From: JAWKXU01 sp020446465
GTDB lineage: Bacteria; Pseudomonadota; Alphaproteobacteria; Sphingomonadales; Sphingomonadaceae
Assembly (NCBI GenBank): GCA_041396845.1
Contig: JAWKXU010000005.1
Coordinates: forward strand, 1-64,000
DNA length: 64,000 nt
Direction of reading: 5' to 3'
Every line of letters starts with the position of its first letter. The stretch's first letter is position 1. The notes under the pieces are model-generated. The model ran no database searches, was not told where the DNA came from, and saw nothing but the letters and a program-made list of their open reading frames with translations. Position numbers and translations under genes: made by a program. Positions 58,837 through 64,000 of the stretch are shown here, piece after piece.

Positions 58837-59451
58837 TCAGGCAATATCCCGTTCGGCTTTCACCTGACGCAATATTTTCACCAGTCCGGCGACCTCAACT
58901 CGTGTTTCCGCAAGCGACTGACCTGTATCGACAACATGATCAGCACGGGATCGCTTTTCAGAGTCGGGCACCTGCAGATCGAGAATCCGGGCAAACTTTT
59001 CTGGCGTCATTCCCGGCCGCGCAAGAACCCTGGAACGCTGCACATCAGCCGGAGCCGACACGACAACCACCCGATCCACTTTCTCGAACCCGCCCTTTTC
59101 AAACAGAAGCGGGATATCGAACACGACCAGATCCTGCCCTGCGTGTTCCAGCATGAAGACATCGCGCATCGCATTGACCGCCGGATGCACGATAGCTTCC
59201 AGCCGCTTGAGCGCTTCGTTGTTGCCGAAAACTTCCGCCCCAAGCCGCACCCGGTCCACTCCCGTGGGGCCTGTCGTGCCGGGAAACGCTGCCTCGATTG
59301 CCGGCAGGAGCGCGCCATCTGGCCCTTGCAGGATATGCACGGCTGCATCGGCATCGAAAACAGGCACGCCCTGTTCCAGAAACATCTCCGCCACCGTCGA
59401 TTTGCCCATGCCGATGGACCCGGTGAGGCCAATGATAAGCGGGCGCGTCAT
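58837..59451 (-). CDS. coaE: Dephospho-CoA kinase
   Basis: 204 aa. P-loop IIGLTGSIGMGKSTVAEMF, VFDADAAVHILQGPDG, HPAVNAMR and VVFDIPLLFEKGG are the standard CoaE motifs. Last step of CoA synthesis. ATGA overlap with aroE upstream. Confidence 0.95.
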   Translation of the reverse strand: MTRPLIIGLTGSIGMGKSTVAEMFLEQGVPVFDADAAVHILQGPDGALLPAIEAAFPGTTGPTGVDRVRLGAEVFGNNEALKRLEAIVHPAVNAMRDVFMLEHAGQDLVVFDIPLLFEKGGFEKVDRVVVVSAPADVQRSRVLARPGMTPEKFARILDLQVPDSEKRSRADHVVDTGQSLAETRVEVAGLVKILRQVKAERDIA

Positions 59452-60329
59452 CTGACAAGCCTTTTGCGCAAGGCCATGTCATCATCGCGTGGGGGAGGGG
59501 TATCAAAGAACTTCCCGAACGCCTCGGCAGCTTGGCCGATCAGCATCGAAAGCCCGTCAATTGTCCGCAGGCCTTGCGAAGCGGCTTCTTTCAGCAAGGG
59601 CGTTTGCAGGGGGTGCGTAACGATATCATAGACGACGCTGCCGGGGGGGACGTGGCTGAAATCAAGCATCAGCGGTGCCTGCCCGGCCATGCCCAGCAGG
59701 CTCGCGTTGACGACAAGATCAAGACAGCCTTCCCGATCATCGAAAGCAAAGTCTGTCGCTTCGGCAAAATGATCGAGATGAACGGCATGATGCTCACCAT
59801 CGGGATCAAGCTCATCGAGCAATGCACGCGCCTTGTCAGGGTTGCGGCCTGCAACAACCAGGGTAAAGTTCTGGCTGGCAAGCGCCGTGATTACGGCCCG
59901 CGCAGCGCCGCCGGTGCCGATGATGCGGGCCATGCGAAACAGATGCGCTTGCGCCAGAATCGGGCGCAAAGGCTCCAGAAAACCGCCAACGTCGGTATTG
60001 TATCCTGCAAGAGAGCCATCGGGTTCAGGCACAATGGTATTCACCGCGCCCACTTTCTGCGCCAGCGGGTCCAGCCTGTCGAGCAGGGGCATGACTGCCT
60101 GCTTGTGCGGCATGGTGACATTGCACCCGCGCCAGTCGGGATCGGCGCGGCGGGCAGCGATGTAGTCGGCCAGCCCGTCAGACAGAACGTGGCAGGCGCG
60201 ATATTCCGCGTCGAGGCGCAGGCGGTCTATCCAGAAACCATGAATTGCAGGCGATTTGGATTGAGCAATCGGGTCGCCAATCACTTCGGCATAAGCGCGC
60301 CCGGATGACGGGGGGAAGGCATTGGTCAT
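59448..60329 (-). CDS. aroE: Shikimate dehydrogenase
   Basis: 293 aa. AEVIGDPIAQSKSPAIHGFW, GCNVTMPHKQAVMPLLD (Lys), AGYNTDVGGFLEPL and the NADP-binding ARIIGTGGAARAVITAL; TIDGLSMLIGQAAEAFGKF near the end. Reduces dehydroshikimate. Overlaps maf and coaE by four bases each. Confidence 0.95.
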   Translation of the reverse strand: MTNAFPPSSGRAYAEVIGDPIAQSKSPAIHGFWIDRLRLDAEYRACHVLSDGLADYIAARRADPDWRGCNVTMPHKQAVMPLLDRLDPLAQKVGAVNTIVPEPDGSLAGYNTDVGGFLEPLRPILAQAHLFRMARIIGTGGAARAVITALASQNFTLVVAGRNPDKARALLDELDPDGEHHAVHLDHFAEATDFAFDDREGCLDLVVNASLLGMAGQAPLMLDFSHVPPGSVVYDIVTHPLQTPLLKEAASQGLRTIDGLSMLIGQAAEAFGKFFDTPPPRDDDMALRKRLVR

Positions 60330-60910
60330 TGCTCCAGTTCCCCCAATTGGCGAAGCTGGGCAAGGACAGGCAGCAGCGGCATCCCAAGCACGGTGAAATG
60401 ATCGCCTTCAATCCGTTCAAACAATTGCACGCCCATCGCCTCTATCCGGAAAACCCCGACGCAGTAGCCCACTTCGGGCCATTCGGCATCCAGATAGCTT
60501 TCAATGAAAGGCTCCGACAAATCCCGGACATGGAGCGTCGCTGTCATGCAATCGGACCAGATAACCGAGCCATGGCGAACCAGTGCGGCGGCACTGTGCA
60601 ATTTCATCTGGCGACCGGAAAAATATCGCAGATGATCGGCTGCGCTGTGCCGGTCAGTTGGTTTGTCGAAACGCTGGCCATCGACAGTCACCAGCGAATC
60701 GCTACCCAGAATGAGCTGGCCGTTATCAGGCGGTTCGATCGCCAGAGCCTTGGCCTTGGCAAGCGCGCGGGCGATATGCTCAGGCTCATTCGTGTCGAGA
60801 CTTTCCTCGAACATGCGCTCATCAAGCTGGGCCGGAATTGCGACAAAATCCACGCCCGCACTCGTCAGCATCGCCTTTCGCGACGCGCTTTGTGACGCAA
60901 GGACAATCAT
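60326..60910 (-). CDS. maf: Maf-type nucleotide pyrophosphatase
   Basis: 194 aa. IVLASQSASRKAMLTSAGVDFVAIPAQLDERMFEESL, LILGSDSLVTVDGQRFDKP and HSAAALVRHG give the Maf fold, with EGDHFTVLGMPLLPVLAQL at the C-terminus. Hydrolyses non-canonical nucleotides, linked to division control. ATGA overlaps on both sides. Confidence 0.93.
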   Translation of the reverse strand: MIVLASQSASRKAMLTSAGVDFVAIPAQLDERMFEESLDTNEPEHIARALAKAKALAIEPPDNGQLILGSDSLVTVDGQRFDKPTDRHSAADHLRYFSGRQMKLHSAAALVRHGSVIWSDCMTATLHVRDLSEPFIESYLDAEWPEVGYCVGVFRIEAMGVQLFERIEGDHFTVLGMPLLPVLAQLRQLGELEQ

Positions 60911-61773
60911 GGCAGGCCGGGACTTCCCGCGGACGGACCGACTGCCTCACTGGCCTTGTCCTGCGCAGCCTTGCGCTCATTATAAAGACGCAGCACGGCA
61001 GCAGCCGTTTCCTCGATTGACCGGCGCGTCACGTCGATCACCGGCCAGTTGTTATCGGCAGCCATCCGCCGCGCCATTTGCACTTCCTTGCGAACCCGTT
61101 CGGCATCAACATAATCTGTCTCTGTCCCTTCATTCAGCGAAAGCAGGCGATTGCGCCGAACTTGCACCAATCGTTCCGGCGCAGTGGTAAGGCCAACGAC
61201 AAGCGGGTGACGCAGCCCGAACAGGCTTGGTGGAGGCGGGCTTTCAACCACCAGGGGAATGTTGGCAACCTTGTATCCACGGTTGGCAAGATAGATGCTG
61301 GTTGGCGTTTTCGATGTTCGTGAAACCCCGGCCAGCACAATGTCGGCATGTTCCCAGTCTTCCCAGCCGACCCCGTCATCGTGGGCAATGGTATAGTGAA
61401 TGGCAGCAACGCGCGCAAAATAGGCTTCGTCCATCATGTGCTGGCGTCCGGGGCGGCCTTGCGCTTCCTGTCCCAACTGGCTTTCGAGTGCGACCGTCAC
61501 GGCATCAAGCGCTGCCACAATTGGCAGGCCAAGCGAACGACATCGTTCTTCGAGAATGGCCCGGATTTCAGGATTGACCAGCGTGAAGAGCACCAGTCCC
61601 GGTTTTGCCGCAAGCTCATCCATCAACCGTTCCAGATGCTGGCGCGAGCGCACCATCGGCCAGAAATGGCGCGTGACTTCAGCATTTTCAAACTGGGCAA
61701 GCGCGGCCTTGGCTATCATTTCCAGCGTCTCGCCTGTGGAATCCGACAAAAGATGAAGGTGCAAACGTGTCAT
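60907..61773 (-). CDS. ppsR: Pyruvate phosphate dikinase regulatory protein (DUF299)
   Basis: 288 aa from ATG 61773; the reading to 61980 is in the intergenic region. LHLHLLSDSTGETLEMIAKAALAQFENAEV, ADIVLAGVSRTSKTPTSIYLANRGYKVANIPLV (P-loop-like GVSRTSKTP) and SLNEGTETDYVDAERVRKEV are the family marks. It adds and removes phosphate on PPDK or PEP synthase. First of a tight minus-strand operon; in alphaproteobacteria it borders the origin with hemE. Confidence 0.95.
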   Translation of the reverse strand: MTRLHLHLLSDSTGETLEMIAKAALAQFENAEVTRHFWPMVRSRQHLERLMDELAAKPGLVLFTLVNPEIRAILEERCRSLGLPIVAALDAVTVALESQLGQEAQGRPGRQHMMDEAYFARVAAIHYTIAHDDGVGWEDWEHADIVLAGVSRTSKTPTSIYLANRGYKVANIPLVVESPPPPSLFGLRHPLVVGLTTAPERLVQVRRNRLLSLNEGTETDYVDAERVRKEVQMARRMAADNNWPVIDVTRRSIEETAAAVLRLYNERKAAQDKASEAVGPSAGSPGLP

Positions 61774-62097
61774 CGTGAAAATGCGCTCGGCAGGATGTGG
61801 ACAAGCCTTGGCATAAACCACGGGACCAATCGGCTGACAACTCCGGCAAGCCATTTCCTGCCCATTGTCGGGATTCTGATTGGCCTGTTCTGGACATGTG
61901 CGCGAATGTTTCGACAGGCTGGGGACAATGCGGATATCTTTTGCTTGACGACAGACGGCTTCAGATTCGCTGCAATGCAAAAGCCCTGTTCAGCGACGGA
62001 CAATTCAGGCAGAGCGCAGTTCTTCCCACAATCCACAAGCCAACAGACTCCATCATCCTATATATAATTATATTATTATTTTGATTGGACCTCCTCG
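61774..62097. other. Probable chromosomal replication origin (oriC) between ppsR and hemE
   Basis: A 324-bp gene-free stretch between the divergent ppsR and hemE genes. TGTGGACAA (61796-61804) reads TTGTCCACA on the other strand, a near-perfect DnaA box; TGGGGACAA (61920-61928) and CAATCCACA (62030-62038) are weaker matches. An AT-rich run of ~25 bp (TATATATAATTATATTATTA, from 62059) could melt first. Caulobacter has its origin at this gene pair. Inference; no GC skew computed. Confidence 0.55.
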
Positions 62098-63123
62098 ATG
62101 CCCGGAATTCTCCTTGAAACCCTGAAAGGGCGCAATGTCACGCCCCGGCCAATCTGGTTGATGCGCCAGGCTGGGCGTTATCTGCCCGAATATCGCGAAT
62201 TGCGGGCGCAGAAGGGCGGATTTCTGGAACTCGCCTATGATAGCGAAGCCGCTGCGGAGATCACCTTGCAACCGATCCGGCGGTTCGGGTTCGATGGCGC
62301 AATCCTGTTTTCAGACATTCTGGTCATTCCGCAGGCGCTGGGTCAGGATCTGTGGTTCGAGGCGGGAGAGGGACCTCGGCTTGCGCCAGCGCTGGTGGAC
62401 GGCGCCTGGTCTGCCCTTGAAAGCGTGCCGAAGATTCTCGACCCCATTTTTGAAACCGTGCGTTTGAGCCGTGCGCAACTGGACAACGAAACGACGATGC
62501 TGGGCTTTGCCGGTTCGCCCTGGACAGTGGCGACTTACATGGTGGCAGGCGAAGGGTCCAAGGATCAGGCCCCGGCGCGGGAACTTTCCTATCGCGACCC
62601 GGCAGCCTTTGCATCGCTGATCGAGGCGATTGAAAGCGCAACACTGGATTACCTTGTCAAACAGATCGATGCCGGGGTTGAAGCCGTGCAATTGTTCGAT
62701 AGCTGGGCAGGCAGTCTCTCGCCCGATAGCTATGAACGGTGGGTTATCGCCCCGACCGCGCGACTGGTGGCAAAACTGCATGACTTGCGGCCCGATGTCC
62801 CGGTTATCGGATTTCCGAAAGGATCGGGTGAAAAACTGCCTGCTTACGTGCGCGAAACCGGGGTCGATGCAGTTGGAGTTGATGAAACGATCGATCCCAT
62901 CTGGGCGGCGAAAAATCTGCCTGCGGGCATACCAGTGCAGGGTAACCTCGATCCGCTCTTGCTGTTAAGCGGAGGGGATGCGTTGAATAAGGGCGCGGAG
63001 AAGATTCTTGAAGCCTTTGCCGATCGTCCGCATGTTTTCAATCTTGGCCATGGAATTGGCCAGCACACGCCGATCAGCCATGTCGAATCGCTGCTGGCGA
63101 CAGTAAGGGCATGGCGGGCCTGA
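62098..63123 (+). CDS. hemE: Uroporphyrinogen decarboxylase
   Basis: 341 aa. RPIWLMRQAGRYLPEYRELRAQKGGFLELAY, FGFDGAILFSDILVIPQALG, LGFAGSPWTVATYM, VQLFDSWAGSLSPDSYERWV, GVDETIDPIWAAKNLPAGIPVQGNLDP and FNLGHGIGQHTPISHV are all present. Heme pathway step to coproporphyrinogen III. Its promoter must lie in the origin region; TATAAT at 62063-62068 is a candidate -10. Confidence 0.97.
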   Translation: MPGILLETLKGRNVTPRPIWLMRQAGRYLPEYRELRAQKGGFLELAYDSEAAAEITLQPIRRFGFDGAILFSDILVIPQALGQDLWFEAGEGPRLAPALVDGAWSALESVPKILDPIFETVRLSRAQLDNETTMLGFAGSPWTVATYMVAGEGSKDQAPARELSYRDPAAFASLIEAIESATLDYLVKQIDAGVEAVQLFDSWAGSLSPDSYERWVIAPTARLVAKLHDLRPDVPVIGFPKGSGEKLPAYVRETGVDAVGVDETIDPIWAAKNLPAGIPVQGNLDPLLLLSGGDALNKGAEKILEAFADRPHVFNLGHGIGQHTPISHVESLLATVRAWRA

Positions 63124-63157
63124 GTTTTGGGATGACGGCGCGCGTCATTGGGCGTAG

Positions 63158-63610
63158 ATGGCTCTCATGCACGAATATCTTGCAACGATCTATTACTGGC
63201 TGAAAGCGGCTCACATCCTGTTTGTGATCTTCTGGATGGCCGGGCTTTTCATGTTGCCGCGCCAGCTCGTTTACATGCACGCCAGTGCGCCGGGTTCCGA
63301 AGAGGAAGCGCTCTGGGCCAGGCGTTCGCGCCAGCTGGGCAAGGTCATACTTGCCCCCAGCCTTGTGATTGTCTGGGTGGTCGGTCTGCTTCTGGCCATG
63401 ACAATCGGCGCATGGGATCAGGGGTGGTTTCACGCAAAGCTGCTGCTGGTCGTCCTGTTGAGCGGTTATCACGGCTGGATGACGGGCCTTGCCAGAAAAA
63501 TGGGTGAGGGCGCCCGTCCGCTGAGTGAAAAGCAGTTGCGAATTGTGAACGAGATTCCCGGAATCGTTGCCGCGCTTGTGGTTGTTCTGGTGGTCGTCAA
63601 ACCGTTCTGA
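63158..63610 (+). CDS. hemJ: Protoporphyrinogen oxidase HemJ
   Basis: 150 aa from ATG 63158 (ATG 63167 possible). Four membrane helices; YYWLKAAHILFVIFWMAGLFMLPRQLVYM has the conserved His, and HAKLLLVVLLSGYHGWMTGLARKM the second. HemJ replaces HemG/HemY in alphaproteobacteria. Placed 34 bp after hemE, so two heme genes are joined. Confidence 0.92.
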   Translation: MALMHEYLATIYYWLKAAHILFVIFWMAGLFMLPRQLVYMHASAPGSEEEALWARRSRQLGKVILAPSLVIVWVVGLLLAMTIGAWDQGWFHAKLLLVVLLSGYHGWMTGLARKMGEGARPLSEKQLRIVNEIPGIVAALVVVLVVVKPF

Positions 63611-63820
63611 GGCCAGCGCTTCACAATCTGGCAAAATTGGCGCCTGCCAGGGCTTGCATGAAATCAACTCGTATACGTTTTTGCGAATTGACTGGCCTGG
63701 CGGCTGGTCCTATCTGCCTATGCACATTTCCGGTATCGCCGCAGCGACGATGCGGCGGGGTCTGCTTTCCCCAAGCCCGATGACCAGCCGGCCATTCAAA
63801 AAATCTCGGAAACACCGATT

Positions 63821-64000
63821 ATGCATCTGAAAGAACTCAAGAAAAAAGCTCCAGCCGAGCTGGTAGAAATGGCCGAGGATCTGGGCGTTGAAGGCGCATC
63901 GACCATGCGGCGGCAAGATCTCATGTTCGGTATTCTCAAGGAGATGGCCGAAGAGGGCGAGGAAATCCTCGGAATCGGCACGATTGAGGTGCTGTCTGAC
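63821..64000 (+). CDS. rho: Transcription termination factor Rho, N-terminal part (runs off right edge)
   Basis: First 60 codons, open to the window end. MHLKELKKKAPAELVEMAEDLGVEGASTMRRQDLMFGILKEMAEEGEEILGIGTIEVLSD is the Rho N-terminal (SAP-like) helical domain. The RNA-binding and ATPase domains lie outside. rho following hemE-hemJ is the usual alphaproteobacterial arrangement near the origin. The 63611-63820 gap shows no gene. Confidence 0.92.
   Translation, partial: MHLKELKKKAPAELVEMAEDLGVEGASTMRRQDLMFGILKEMAEEGEEILGIGTIEVLSD

Overview
The window comes from a GC-rich alphaproteobacterial chromosome, most likely Sphingomonadales (Novosphingobium/Erythrobacter/Sphingomonas type). The evidence is a SufR-like/SufB/DUF559/SufC/SufD/SufS/SufT/SufA operon, a fused ThiS-ThiG, a PopZ-type DUF2497 protein, heme A synthase, MmcB, and the order rho/hemJ/hemE facing ppsR-maf-aroE-coaE-dnaQ, which in alphaproteobacteria sits beside the chromosome origin. 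The genus cannot be fixed from sequence alone.

Positions 1-11455 are accessory DNA ending at the 3' side of a tRNA-Arg(CCG) gene (11456-11532). The left part (1-5706) is a defence island: the tail of an MmeI-type DNA methyltransferase, an AbiJ-like/HEPN protein, a small PD-(D/E)XK-like protein, a ribbon-helix-helix/ParE toxin-antitoxin pair, a DEAD-type helicase and a GIY-YIG nuclease, all on the + strand and mostly overlapping at start and stop codons. The toxin stop overlaps the helicase start. It is followed by a branched, self-complementary RNA-like region (5804-5967, perhaps a C4-type antisense RNA) ahead of a secreted protein gene, and an orphan BcsQ/ParA-like ATPase with a degenerate P-loop. 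On the minus strand, a lone plasmid-type RepC initiator leads an apparent operon with an unknown 212-aa protein, a JAB peptidase-E1 (ThiF) fusion and a DUF6527 zinc-type protein. This looks like a ubiquitin-like processing cassette carried by an integrated plasmid remnant. A palindrome and a + strand terminator in front of repC resemble the antisense-RNA control of repABC plasmids.

Positions 11533-61773 are core genome: mmcB; an envelope cluster of two M48 peptidases around a DsbA-like thioredoxin; a LytS/LytTR-type two-component pair; nadC, RNase T2, tadA, rpmB; an M23 peptidase; xseA and purD (divergent, with overlapping start codons); adenosine kinase; the SUF operon, with an oppositely oriented SMR-type gene in its middle; pyrD; gamma-glutamyltransferase; acyl-CoA ligase; a Zur-box-like site before a merC-type gene and thiSG; ctaA; rplM-rpsI with a strong terminator; fumarase; a TolC-type porin; popZ; a CBS protein; an ErpA-like carrier; xthA; a SleB hydrolase; and a minus-strand block from ppsR to DUF1491.

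Positions 61774-62097, between ppsR and hemE, lack genes and carry an AT-rich stretch and DnaA-box-like sites: the probable oriC. hemE, hemJ and the first 60 codons of rho close the window. An intergenic repeat family occurs at 27425-27499, 29072-29283 and 46177-46212.
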